A stretch of DNA of 25,020 nt from CAZVWJ01 sp964631325. GTDB lineage: Bacteria > T1Sed10-126. Position 1 is the first letter of the stretch, and each line of letters starts with the position of its first letter. The stretch spans positions 1-25,020 of the forward strand of contig CAZVWJ010000040.1 in assembly GCA_964631325.1 (NCBI GenBank), in the 5' to 3' direction. The position numbers and the translations under genes are program-made. The notes beneath the pieces were generated by a model, which saw nothing but the letters and a program-made list of their open reading frames with translations, made no database searches and was not told where the DNA came from. This document shows, piece by piece, positions 12,904-21,409 of this stretch.

Positions 12904-14694
12904 ATGGAGCGATTGGATGACCGGGGAAATGAAGAAACGCTTACCCGGGATAAAGTGAATTTTGACGAAAAAGAACTGGATAAGTTCTGTGAGCTTATTA
13001 ACGAAGAAGTGGGCCTCGTGCTGGACAAGCCCAAATACCGGAGCAAAATTGCCTGGAAAATAAATAAGAGAATTAATAAGCTGGAGATGAAAGACAGCCA
13101 GGAATATTATGAATACATCTGGTTTTCGGAGAACAGTAACGAGGAACTCCGCCAGCTTGTTAATGCGTGTGTGGTTGGTGAAACCCTGTTTTACCGGTAT
13201 GCTGATCAAACTAAATTTATCAGCAACGAAGTTTTACCCCGGCTTATCAGGTCTCGAGCCAACAGTCAGCTCGGCTCCATCAGGGTTCTTTCGGCCGGCT
13301 GCAGTAAGGGAGCCGAACCCTATAGTTTTGCCATTGCTTATCTTGAGGTCTGTGAAAAATACGGGTATGATCCGCAAGAGCCGGGGCTGGAAATAATTGG
13401 AGTGGATATAAGTACAAGCGCTCTTCAAAAAGCCCGTGAGGGTAAGTTTTCGCCGCGCACCGTGGAAAACGCCCCCCCTCATATCGTTAAAAAATATTTC
13501 GAGAAAGAGGGCGGGAAGTATATACTTGATAAAGACGTTCAAGAGCTGGTCACTTTTCGTTATTTTAACCTGGTGAATTCAACCCCCCCGCGCGAACTGG
13601 ATCTTATTTATTGCCGTAACGTGCTAATTTATTTTGAGGACTACGTCCGGGATAAAGTTTTTCAGAAATTGCACCGCTCTTTGCGAAAGGAAGGGCTTTT
13701 TTTGCTGGGGCCTTCGGAGGCTATCTCGCCGCCGGGGGAACTATTTGAGGAGTATGATTCGAGTAACCTGCAAATTTATCAAAAGTGGTCTACCGACCGC
13801 CGTTTGCCTTCAATCTGGGATGACGACGGGGAGCAAAAGGATAAATCAATCCTTGACCGGCGGGAACCGGCTTATAAAAAATCTCCGCCGGAGATTACCT
13901 CACCGCGCTCCGATGAACAAAAGCAGGTAATTAAAATTTCCGGCGTAGTCGGACAGAACATCCCTTATGCCAAATTTCGTCAACAGCTTCGCAAACTGAT
14001 TACACCGGAAGTCAAGAAGTATATAGTGGATCTGCGTCCTGTGAAGTATATAGCTAATTCTCATTTAAAAGAGCTAACTGATTTATTGTCGGAATTGATT
14101 CAGGAAGATTTTCAAGTTAAGATTGAACTAATTACCAGAGATCAGGAGTTGCGGAAAAATTTAAAAGAGAAATGTGAACACGGGGAAAGATTTTCTTACG
14201 GAACTAAAATCAGGGTCTCTGATTTTGGTGGTTCCGGGACCGAAGAAAAGGTGGACGACTCTGCCTCTAAACGTGATGTTTTTGAAAAAACGGAGAAAGG
14301 AATTCAAACGGAAGAAGATGAGGAGTCTTCCGGAAGCGCAATTGATGATTTGTTATCTGAAACGCGGGAGGAAAGCGAACCGGAGGACAACATCAAGGTG
14401 ACTGAACGCAGATCTAAATACGTATTGCGCCTGAGCGGCTGTTTAAACAGTAAAGAAGACCCCTCCCTGGCACGTCGTCTTAAAGAGGAAGTGAGTAATT
14501 TGTTGAGTCTGGTTTCCGGGGCTTCTTCATCCCGGAACAAATTGTTGATAAAATTGACGTCGGTAGAATATATAGACCGAAAATTAGTGGAAATTATTAA
14601 ACGCGGGCGGCGAGCGGCCGGTGATCGGTGTAAGTTTGAAGTTCGTTGTAATAGTGATAAAATAAGTCGTAAATTAGAACGCTGGGGAATATGA
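12904..14694 (+). CDS. cheR: CheR methyltransferase fused to two STAS-like domains
   Basis: This is a 596-residue protein, about twice normal CheR length, with ATG after AGAGGAGAG. Residues about 20-296 form a complete CheR, which transfers methyl groups from S-adenosylmethionine to receptor glutamates: ETLFYR with R98, the SAM loop SAGCSKGAEPYS (130-141), VDISTSALQKAREGKF, and CRNVLIYF (237-244). After a proline/charged linker, residues about 340-440 resemble a STAS domain (YIVDLRPVKYIANSHLKELT, with a serine at 386 where SpoIIAA-type proteins carry the phosphorylated serine). A second one occupies about 504-596 (LIKLTSVEYIDRKLVEIIKR) and lacks that serine. An acidic linker separates the two. 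STAS domains mediate protein partner switching, so the fusion may tie methylation to another signal. It is the only CheR in the window, against two CheB proteins. Confidence 0.92.
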   Translation: MERLDDRGNEETLTRDKVNFDEKELDKFCELINEEVGLVLDKPKYRSKIAWKINKRINKLEMKDSQEYYEYIWFSENSNEELRQLVNACVVGETLFYRYADQTKFISNEVLPRLIRSRANSQLGSIRVLSAGCSKGAEPYSFAIAYLEVCEKYGYDPQEPGLEIIGVDISTSALQKAREGKFSPRTVENAPPHIVKKYFEKEGGKYILDKDVQELVTFRYFNLVNSTPPRELDLIYCRNVLIYFEDYVRDKVFQKLHRSLRKEGLFLLGPSEAISPPGELFEEYDSSNLQIYQKWSTDRRLPSIWDDDGEQKDKSILDRREPAYKKSPPEITSPRSDEQKQVIKISGVVGQNIPYAKFRQQLRKLITPEVKKYIVDLRPVKYIANSHLKELTDLLSELIQEDFQVKIELITRDQELRKNLKEKCEHGERFSYGTKIRVSDFGGSGTEEKVDDSASKRDVFEKTEKGIQTEEDEESSGSAIDDLLSETREESEPEDNIKVTERRSKYVLRLSGCLNSKEDPSLARRLKEEVSNLLSLVSGASSSRNKLLIKLTSVEYIDRKLVEIIKRGRRAAGDRCKFEVRCNSDKISRKLERWGI

Positions 14695-14705
14695 ATATTT
14701 TAAAA

Positions 14706-14822
14706 CCTCTTTTTCACCCCCATCATAATAATGCGTATGCCTCACAAGCTTTCCCCCATCAAGGGGAAGAGATAGAAATCTCCTCTACCCCGGTGGGAGA
14801 GGACTAAGGTGAGGGGGAGGTT
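14706..14822 (-). repeat. Dispersed hairpin repeat, family A, copy 3 (long subtype)
   Basis: Read on the minus strand, it shows CCCCCTCACCTTAGTCCTCT, a CCTCTCCC/GGTAGAGG hairpin, CTTCCCC/GGGGAAAG, and then a 22-base insert matching that of copy 2 with about four differences (14727-14748). It ends with GATGGGGGTGAAAA. It separates cheR from cheA. Confidence 0.8.
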
Positions 14823-14884
14823 TTGAAGTTTTGTGAATATTAAACAAAAGATATCGATACGAAGCTATTGGAGGTTAATTAGCT

Positions 14885-17761
14885 ATGGCTGAGGATACTT
14901 TGCCGACTTATGTTGATGAAGCTGAGGAACACCTGGACTCCTTGAACCAAATTTTACTTGACCTGGAAGAGTCAGAATTTGGTGATGCCGATAAGGTTGA
15001 AGAATTTCTCGGTGAATTGCACTCGCTGAAGGGGTCCAGCAAAATGGTTGGTCTGGAAGATTTTGGCCGCGTAGTTCATTCCACGGAATCGCTGGTAAAA
15101 AAGATAGATTCGGGGGAAGAAGAATTAACCACTGCTGTCGTGGACATGATATTTGAGGTTATCGATGAGCTGGAGTCAGCTCTCGATCAAATAGTGGAAG
15201 AACAGGAACTATTTGATCCCTCTTTCCTTAGCGTTTTGCTTGATAAATTAGCTTTGTTCGTGGAAATTCCCGCGGAGCCTGAAAGTGCGAAGATTTCCGA
15301 CGGGGCTGAACCGGCTCCGTCCGGGGGAATTGAAATAACGGAAGAAGAATTGAAAGAAATGGATTACCGGGAGCTACAGACTGTGGCTAAGGATTTGAAC
15401 ATCAAAGCCAACCAGTCGCAGGAAGAATTAGTAGAAGAAATTTTAGCTCATACGGCTGACAAAGAAGAAACGGTTGTGACAGAAGAAAGTGTAGAGGCTA
15501 AAGAATTATCCTATGACCCCTGGGATCCACAAGAATACGGAGAGCTGGTTCAGGATTACCTCGATGAATCACAGGAATTGCTCTCCGGGCTTACTAATGA
15601 CCTGATTGAGCTTGAAAAAGAAACTGATCCGGAAACTATCGATTCTATTTTTCGCGCTGCTCACACTCTGAAGGGAAGCTCGGGGATGCTTGAACTGACT
15701 CCTCTGGAAAGACTGGCCCATACGATGGAAGAATTGTTGGATGAGGTTCGCCAGGGTGAGCGTGAAGTCACTCCGGATATGATCGATCTACTGCTCCTGG
15801 CTAACGATAAAATCGAAGAAATTTTAGCTATTGTAGAAAACCTGGAAGTGGTACAAATACCGGTTGAGCACGTGTGCCAGGGGTTGGAAAATTTTAGAGC
15901 TGGGGAAGAAGTAGACGTAGAAAATATTCGGGCTATGGAACAAGAACTTCAAGCCGAATCGGAGGAAGAAACTGAGGAAGAAGAGGAATCATCTTCCGAA
16001 AGTACTTCTAAAAAAAGCGGGGGGGATAGAAAGGTTCGTGCCAGCATCCGGGTTGATATTCAGAAACTGGACCGGGTAATCAATCAGGTCGGTGAGCTGG
16101 TGATTAATAAGGGGAGCCTGGATCAGAAAATTAACGAGTTGAAAAGTTTGGAAAGTGAAATTAATTCCCTTAGTTCCGGGGTGGAGAAGCGGTCCGGCGT
16201 TGGCTCAAGCGGGGACGGAGAAGTTGAGCTTGTCCGCCGCGCTTTTGATGAATTAACCGATGAAATGGATCAGGCTTCCCGGGATATCAGCCGGTTAATC
16301 TCGGAACTTCAAGAGTCGGTAATGCGCACCCGGATGGTTCCAATTGCTCAACTGTTTAATAAATATCCCCGGCTGGTACGTGATCTCTGCCGGGAAAAAG
16401 ACCGGGATGTTGACCTGGTTATTGAGGGTAAAGAGACTGAGCTGGATAAAACAGTTATAGAAGAAATCGGTGACCCCTTGATGCATATAATCAGGAATGC
16501 GGTGGACCACGGGATAGAGCCTCCGGCAGAGCGAAAGAAAAAGGGGAAACCCCCGACCGGTGAATTAAAAATTAGCGCCGGCCACGAAGGTGATTTAATT
16601 GTCATTGAAATTTCTGACGACGGGGGCGGTATCGATCCGGAAGGGGTAAAGGAATCGGCTATTGAAAAAGGTGTAATTACTCCCGATGAAGCGGAAGAAA
16701 TGTCTGATGAGGAGATAAGAAAGTTAATTTTTAAACCAGGCTTTTCTACGGCCGAGGAAGTAACTGAAACTTCCGGTAGAGGCGTAGGTATGGACGTGGT
16801 TCTGGATAACATTAGAAACTTGAACGGTTCTATCGAGTTAGACAGCGCTGTTGATGAGGGAAGTACGTTTACTATTAAGCTCCCCCTTACCCTGGCAATT
16901 ATCCAGGTTTTGCTCGTCCAGGTCGGGGAACAGAATTACGCCCTTCCTCTTTCTTCGGTTCGAGAAACTTTAAAAATTGAAGAAGCGGAAATTAGCCGGA
17001 TTGGCCAGAAAGAGGTTTTTGACCTCCGCGGCCAGACTATCTCTTTGTTACGGTTGCACCAGGTTCTGGGGTTTGACAGCCGGGCCGGTTGGGCCCAGAA
17101 TAGTTACCCCGTTGTAGTTGTTCAGTCCGGTGATCGAAAAATTGGGATTTTGGTCGATGAGCTGCGCGAGAAAAAGGAAATAGTTATAAAAGACCTGGGT
17201 TCTATCCTGGATAACGTAAAATTTGCTTCCGGGGCCACTATCATGGGGGACGGCAGTGTAATTATAATCGTTGACACGGCCGAAATTGCTCAACAGATAG
17301 AGGATTTGGAAACTTATCAACCTCGCAAGGCGACCTCTAAAACCAGCTCTTCTTCCGCCCCTGATGAAGAGCTTGTAGAAGAGGAAGCAGAACAACCGAA
17401 TAGGGGGAAGGTTCTCGTGGTCGAGGATAATAAAACTACCCGGACGATGTTGAAAAATGCGTTGCAGGGCGAAGGTTTTGACATCGAAGAAGCCGAAGAT
17501 GGTTCCGAGGGATTCCGGCGCTGTCAGGAACAGGATTTTGATTTTATCTCTTCTGACATTAAAATGCCGAAGATGGATGGATTTGAGTTTGTCCGGAAGG
17601 TTCGTGATCTTGCTGATTATCAGTATACACCAATAATTATGGTTTCAACGCTGGACGAAAAAATTGATAAGATGCGTGGTTTTGACGCCGGCGCAGACGA
17701 TTACCTTGAAAAACCGTTCAGCGAAGAAGAATTTCGCCAGAAAGTTAATGAACTTATTTAG
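14885..17761 (+). CDS. cheA: Hybrid CheA histidine kinase: Hpt, SAP-like, Hpt, kinase, CheW, receiver
   Basis: This is a 958-residue cytoplasmic kinase, ATG after TTGGAGG. Order: Hpt1 (about 5-110; phospho-site H46 in ELHSLKGSSKM); a small SAP-like helix-extended-helix (about 159-192, MDYRELQTVAKDLNIKANQS); Hpt2 (about 220-325; H260 in AAHTLKGSSGM); an acidic linker; a dimerisation domain (about 392-490); a GHKL ATPase with N538 (RNAVDHG), D578-DGGG and GRGVGMD (631-637); a CheW-like regulatory domain (about 675-815); and a C-terminal receiver with D891 (SSDIKMP). All key residues are intact. Two Hpt domains plus a receiver allow an internal phosphorelay or sink, a design seen in type-IV-pili and alternative-function chemosensory systems. 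It lacks an obvious P2 domain. Likely substrates are the surrounding CheY, CheB and stand-alone receivers. Confidence 0.96.
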   Translation: MAEDTLPTYVDEAEEHLDSLNQILLDLEESEFGDADKVEEFLGELHSLKGSSKMVGLEDFGRVVHSTESLVKKIDSGEEELTTAVVDMIFEVIDELESALDQIVEEQELFDPSFLSVLLDKLALFVEIPAEPESAKISDGAEPAPSGGIEITEEELKEMDYRELQTVAKDLNIKANQSQEELVEEILAHTADKEETVVTEESVEAKELSYDPWDPQEYGELVQDYLDESQELLSGLTNDLIELEKETDPETIDSIFRAAHTLKGSSGMLELTPLERLAHTMEELLDEVRQGEREVTPDMIDLLLLANDKIEEILAIVENLEVVQIPVEHVCQGLENFRAGEEVDVENIRAMEQELQAESEEETEEEEESSSESTSKKSGGDRKVRASIRVDIQKLDRVINQVGELVINKGSLDQKINELKSLESEINSLSSGVEKRSGVGSSGDGEVELVRRAFDELTDEMDQASRDISRLISELQESVMRTRMVPIAQLFNKYPRLVRDLCREKDRDVDLVIEGKETELDKTVIEEIGDPLMHIIRNAVDHGIEPPAERKKKGKPPTGELKISAGHEGDLIVIEISDDGGGIDPEGVKESAIEKGVITPDEAEEMSDEEIRKLIFKPGFSTAEEVTETSGRGVGMDVVLDNIRNLNGSIELDSAVDEGSTFTIKLPLTLAIIQVLLVQVGEQNYALPLSSVRETLKIEEAEISRIGQKEVFDLRGQTISLLRLHQVLGFDSRAGWAQNSYPVVVVQSGDRKIGILVDELREKKEIVIKDLGSILDNVKFASGATIMGDGSVIIIVDTAEIAQQIEDLETYQPRKATSKTSSSSAPDEELVEEEAEQPNRGKVLVVEDNKTTRTMLKNALQGEGFDIEEAEDGSEGFRRCQEQDFDFISSDIKMPKMDGFEFVRKVRDLADYQYTPIIMVSTLDEKIDKMRGFDAGADDYLEKPFSEEEFRQKVNELI

Positions 17762-17762
17762 G

Positions 17763-17834
17763 CTCACCCCCATCAAGGGGGAAGAGATAAAAATCCCCTC
17801 TCCCCTGGTGGGAGAGGATTAAGGTGAGGGGGAA
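17763..17834 (-). repeat. Dispersed hairpin repeat, family A, copy 4 (compact)
   Basis: CCCCC (17767-17771) pairs with GGGGG (17777-17781), and CCTCTCCC (17797-17804) pairs with GGGAGAGG (17810-17817), each with a five-base loop. The tail is TTAAGGTGAGGGGGAAA. It lies one base after the cheA stop and could attenuate read-through, but it lacks a U-tract. Confidence 0.85.
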
Positions 17835-17865
17835 AAGGTTTTAAGAATCAAACAGGAAAGGAGCA

Positions 17866-18270
17866 ATGATGATGGATAAAATTTTGTTGGCTGAAGATTC
17901 GCCGCTTTACAGGAAAAAGTGTAGACAACGGCTTCAGGATGCCGGCTTTGAAGTAGTGGCCTGCCGGGATGGGTTAGAAGCATATAAAACCTGGTCTGAT
18001 AGTTCAGTTGATTTCATTATTACGGATTTGAATATGCCGGAACTCTCCGGGTTTGAACTTATTCGTCAAATTCGTCATAAACCTGGGGGAAGCCGGATAC
18101 CAATAATTGTTGCTACCGTAAGAAAACAAAAATCGGACGTAAAAAAGGCCGTAGAATTAGGGGCGGACGATTACCTGATTAAAAATCAGACAAATTTTGG
18201 TGGAGTCCTTCAAAAGGTTAAAAATCAAAAACGCAAAAAGGATGGGGGGAATAAAATTGCCAGAGAATAA
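17866..18270 (+). CDS. Single-domain response regulator
   Basis: This is a 134-residue receiver. AGGAAAGGAG (17854-17863) precedes three in-frame methionine codons in a row (17866, 17869, 17872), so the exact start is open. Receiver residues are present: E10-D11 pocket, phosphoacceptor D54 (ITDLNMP), threonine in IIVATVRK, and lysine in YLIKNQ, where the usual proline after lysine is missing. A basic tail (KNQKRKKDGGNK) follows. The last bases overlap the next gene's TTG start by 14 bases, which couples them. It has no output domain and probably acts by protein contact or as a phosphate sink for CheA. Confidence 0.92.
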   Translation: MMMDKILLAEDSPLYRKKCRQRLQDAGFEVVACRDGLEAYKTWSDSSVDFIITDLNMPELSGFELIRQIRHKPGGSRIPIIVATVRKQKSDVKKAVELGADDYLIKNQTNFGGVLQKVKNQKRKKDGGNKIARE

Positions 18271-18664
18271 AATTTTGCTTGCTTCGGCCAGTGGTGCGGA
18301 CAGGCAATTAGTGAGTAACACCCTGGAAGATGAATCCGTTAATATTATTGAAGCAACTAACGGAATTGAAGCTTATGATATGATTATTGAGCATGGGAAT
18401 GAAATTATTCTTGCCTTTGTTAATTGTGAGTTGCCAATTCGAGACGGCATGACCCTGGTCAATATATTAAAAAGGAGTTCGAAATTTTCTCATGTCCCGC
18501 TTGTAATGCTTGTCCATTCCGATAACCCGGAAGTTTTAGAAAAAGTTGAAAAATCCTGGGCTGACGCCTTCTTGAAAAGACCCCTTGACGATTTTGATAT
18601 TAACAGGACCTTTCAAAAATACGCGCTGGAAGAACCACTTGCTATGATTGAGGAGGAAAACTAA
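18257..18664 (+). CDS. Pseudo-receiver domain protein lacking the phosphoacceptor aspartate
   Basis: This is a 135-residue protein with a receiver fold but altered active site. The TTG start at 18257 follows GGGGGGA (18244-18250). An in-frame GTG at 18197 would lie deep inside the upstream gene. The fold is recognisable: KILLASASGADRQLVSNTL, IIEATNGIEAYDMI, LAFVNCELPIRDGMTLVNIL, HVPLVMLVHSD and AFLKRPLDDF. The acidic pocket reads S-A-S-G, the phospho-aspartate position is N56 (VNCELP), and the switch Thr/Ser is V/H. The lysine remains. Phosphorylation is therefore unlikely, and a binding or adaptor role with the neighbouring receivers is inferred. Its stop overlaps the next start by one base (TAATG). 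Confidence 0.85.
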   Translation: MPENKILLASASGADRQLVSNTLEDESVNIIEATNGIEAYDMIIEHGNEIILAFVNCELPIRDGMTLVNILKRSSKFSHVPLVMLVHSDNPEVLEKVEKSWADAFLKRPLDDFDINRTFQKYALEEPLAMIEEEN

Positions 18665-19089
18665 TGGGTATGGAAGTAGATACACTTTCCCTGGGAACAA
18701 AGGATACAGGGGAGCCGTATAAAGCGTTGGTAGTTGATGACTCTGCCTTTATGGTGAAAAATCTCAAGCGAATGTTAGAATCATTTGACGCTGAGGTAAT
18801 AGCCACCGCTGAAGATGGAACGGAAGCTGTTTCTGCGGTGGAAAATGACGGTGATGAGCTGGATTTTTGTACTCTCGATATTACTATGCCGGAAATGAAC
18901 GGCATCGAAGCACTTGAAAAAATGCTGGAAATAAAACCGGATTTAACTGTTGTCATGGTTAGTGCCATGGGCCAGCAAGAAACAGTTAAAAAAAGTGTAA
19001 AACTTGGCGCAAAACATTTTATTGTAAAACCTTTTGAAAGAGAGAAAGTTTTTGAAGTGCTTAAAAGCGTATTGGGGATAAAAGAGTGA
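18664..19089 (+). CDS. cheY: CheY-like response regulator
   Basis: This is a 141-residue receiver with ATG after GAGGAGG. A 20-residue N-terminal extension (MGMEVDTLSLGTKDTGEPYK) precedes the fold. Receiver signature: LVVDDSAFM, phosphoacceptor D72 (TLDITMPEMNG), serine in VMVSAMGQ, and lysine in FIVKPF. The sequence resembles the CheY of Bacillota and Thermotoga chemotaxis systems. It is translationally linked to the pseudo-receiver upstream and followed 48 bases later by CheX, a known CheY-P phosphatase family, so it is the best candidate for the diffusible output signal of the locus. Confidence 0.94.
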   Translation: MGMEVDTLSLGTKDTGEPYKALVVDDSAFMVKNLKRMLESFDAEVIATAEDGTEAVSAVENDGDELDFCTLDITMPEMNGIEALEKMLEIKPDLTVVMVSAMGQQETVKKSVKLGAKHFIVKPFEREKVFEVLKSVLGIKE

Positions 19090-19137
19090 ATTATCCGGGT
19101 TAGAAATGATTAATAATAAAGGAGGACATGTTATTTA

Positions 19138-19617
19138 ATGAAGGCTGACCATATTAACCCTTTTGTTAATTCTGCTAAGGAAGTACTACAACAATTTGTC
19201 CCTAATCTCGAAATCGAGCGGGGTGAACTTGGTTTAGAACCCACCCCCGCTGATCTACTTGGAGCAACCGTTTACCTTGGGATTTCCGGTTTTCTTGAAG
19301 GTAGAGTGGTTTATGACATGGAGCCGGAAACGGCAGTTAACATAGCCAGTGCGATGAATCACGAGGAGTTGACGGAACTCAATGAGCTGGCCCGGTCAAC
19401 CATTCAAGAACTGGGCAACATGATCAGTGGTAACGCCGCAACAAAGCTTCGCGAGCGGGTGGAAACTGCTGATGAAATTTTTCTGTCCCCTCCCTCGATG
19501 ATTATGGGGGAAGATACTAAACTAAGTGATAGCGCCGCTTCTAAATATCTTAAAATTCCTCTGGAAACGAATCTCGGAGAGCTCGTCATCAGCGTGGCGG
19601 TTAAAGAATCAAGTTAG
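19138..19617 (+). CDS. cheX: CheX-family CheY-P phosphatase
   Basis: This is a 159-residue protein of the CheC/CheX/FliY family that removes phosphate from CheY-P. GGAGG (19121-19125) lies 12 bases upstream of the ATG. The single E-x-x-N phosphatase motif is present in STIQELGNMISGNAATKL, with the family core GFLEGRVVYDMEPETAVNIA and a C-terminal LGELVISVAV strand. Only one such motif is visible, as in CheX rather than CheC. It sits directly between CheY and an HD-GYP-like gene whose ATG follows its stop with no gap. Confidence 0.93.
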   Translation: MKADHINPFVNSAKEVLQQFVPNLEIERGELGLEPTPADLLGATVYLGISGFLEGRVVYDMEPETAVNIASAMNHEELTELNELARSTIQELGNMISGNAATKLRERVETADEIFLSPPSMIMGEDTKLSDSAASKYLKIPLETNLGELVISVAVKESS

Positions 19618-21288
19618 ATGATTTATAGTAAAGTACCTTATGAAATCCCCAAGACTGTTTCCCCCGATGAAGTCAACCCCGAGCGTGACCGGTTGCGCAG
19701 TGGCGTTGGTAAAGGGAAACTCCTGTTAGCTAAGAAGGGAGCACGTCTCACTGAAGAATTAATATCCAGGTTGAAAGATCGGGATGTTCGGCTCCTCTGG
19801 ATATACCGCAGACACTACCACTGGATTCCCCACGAAGAAGCACTTCGCCGAAATAAAAAAGTAATTGAAAAAAAGGAAGTCGATCCCCTCGGCGTTCAGA
19901 TACTGGACGATTTTGATAATATCAACAGCGCTGAAGGATTGAGTAAGTTACTTGAACAGGCGGCAACAGATGAACTTAGTGATATGCTCTATACCAGTGT
20001 TACCACCCTCCGCCAGCAAATAATGGAATTAGAGAAGATTGAGAACGGTTTATTTGATAAATTGCAGGGATTGTCGGACGATGACCGGCAACGGATAATT
20101 GAAATTCTTTCGGCCCGCAATCCCTCATTTGATCCGGATGATTTCCCGGACAAACATAATAAATTAATCCAGGATTTCTCGGAATTTCTCTCGGATCTGC
20201 GTGAAACTAAATTTGAGGTTTCAGAAGTTTTGTTGGAAATTGATGAAAAAAATTTGTCTGCTCTGGACGTAGAAGAGGCGGCTGAAAACGAGGTTCTGGA
20301 TAAATTAAAGGAAAAGCCACAGCCCACCACCGGGGCCGTGGTGGAATCACCGGAATTTGCGCTTGAACTTTTTTCATTGAACCAAAATTCTGCCAGGCCG
20401 GATTTTGTGGAGGAAATTTATGTTCTGAGTTATAAATTCGTGGAGAATGCTATTTTAAAAGGACATCTTAATTTTGAGGTTTTGAATACGGTCCGTCAGA
20501 AATTAAGTGTTATTTCCGCACAAATCCCCGGTTATTACTGGCTTTTGGCTGAAGAAAAAGCGGGCCACGATGACTTGTTTTTTCGTGGTTTGAATAGATT
20601 TTTTATTTACAGTCAGGTGTGGCCAGATAAAATTGAGGAAGAAGCGGAGTTTAGACGGATCTTTATAGCCGCTCTTTTTCTCGATATTGGGATGGTGAAC
20701 GTGCCGGAAACATTTTGGTTGCACAATAAAGAACTCGCTGATTATCAAGCCCTTGAAATTCATAAGCATCCCCGTTTTTCCAGGGAAATTCTTGCTAAAC
20801 TTTCAAATTTTCCGGAAGTGGAAAATTGGCTGCGATTGCACCACTTTCGGGGATCTGGGGAAGGTTATCCGGACTTGAGCTCGGATCAAGAGTGGACCAC
20901 GGGAGCTCAAAAAATGGCACTTTGTGATGCATACGAAGCATTGACTTCACAGCGCCCGTGGCGTCGGGATAAAACTCCCCGGGAGGCTTTGAATATTATT
21001 GAGTCGGAGTTCGCGGCGGCCGATTCGGTGACGGTAGATAATTTTGTCAATTCTATCTCCGGGATACCGCCGGGAAGTCTCGTTCGTTGTACTAACGGTG
21101 CTCTTGCTCTTGTTGAATCAGGGAAGGAGAATGAAGAAATTTTTCTCCGCCGGATAGAGTTGAAAGAGTCAGACATCCGTGGAGCTTCCGAACCATTTTC
21201 AATCGCTGAAAAGGAATTTTCAATAAAATCTGTTCCGGCTGATCGAATCGCTCCCTGGAAACTTAGAAAATTTTGTTTTAATCATTGA
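19618..21288 (+). CDS. Degenerate HD-GYP domain protein
   Basis: This is a 556-residue soluble protein starting directly after the cheX stop. The N-terminus (about 30-65) has the GKGKLLLAKKGARLTEELIS pattern often found ahead of HD-GYP domains. A long helical middle (about 100-240) follows, then an HD-GYP-like core (about 290-490). HD-GYP enzymes hydrolyse cyclic di-GMP using an HD metal pair and a HHExxDGxGYP loop. Here the HD becomes L355-D356 (FLDIG), the loop reads HHFRGSGEGYP (408-418), and the later VADAYDALTS appears as LCDAYEALTS. HH and GYP persist, as does an IHKHPRFSREIL helix. Loss of the first histidine, the glutamate and the loop aspartate suggests weak or absent catalysis, so binding or partner regulation is inferred. 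Context ties it to CheX and CheY. Confidence 0.85.
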   Translation: MIYSKVPYEIPKTVSPDEVNPERDRLRSGVGKGKLLLAKKGARLTEELISRLKDRDVRLLWIYRRHYHWIPHEEALRRNKKVIEKKEVDPLGVQILDDFDNINSAEGLSKLLEQAATDELSDMLYTSVTTLRQQIMELEKIENGLFDKLQGLSDDDRQRIIEILSARNPSFDPDDFPDKHNKLIQDFSEFLSDLRETKFEVSEVLLEIDEKNLSALDVEEAAENEVLDKLKEKPQPTTGAVVESPEFALELFSLNQNSARPDFVEEIYVLSYKFVENAILKGHLNFEVLNTVRQKLSVISAQIPGYYWLLAEEKAGHDDLFFRGLNRFFIYSQVWPDKIEEEAEFRRIFIAALFLDIGMVNVPETFWLHNKELADYQALEIHKHPRFSREILAKLSNFPEVENWLRLHHFRGSGEGYPDLSSDQEWTTGAQKMALCDAYEALTSQRPWRRDKTPREALNIIESEFAAADSVTVDNFVNSISGIPPGSLVRCTNGALALVESGKENEEIFLRRIELKESDIRGASEPFSIAEKEFSIKSVPADRIAPWKLRKFCFNH

Positions 21289-21301
21289 GTTCCCGCTAAA
21301 A

Positions 21302-21345
21302 TCTCTTCCCCCTTGATGGGGGAAGATACAGATGGGGGTGAAAAT
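21302..21345 (+). repeat. Dispersed hairpin repeat, family A, copy 5 (half element)
   Basis: CTTCCCCC and GGGGGAAG form one stable stem with a TTGAT loop just 14 bases after the HD-GYP stop, followed by ATACAGATGGGGGTGAAAA. The second hairpin is absent. The position suits a transcript end or RNA-stabilising stem. Confidence 0.8.
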
Positions 21346-21409
21346 GGGTTTATAAGTTCTTTCAGGTGACGGGTTTTTCCTTAAACACACTTAATCCGGA
21401 GAAATGATA

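Noticed and set aside
16348..16812. 154-residue antisense frame inside cheA
   Set aside because: It is a shadow of the strongly conserved kinase domain, with Ser/Ile/Pro-rich low-complexity translation and no start signals.
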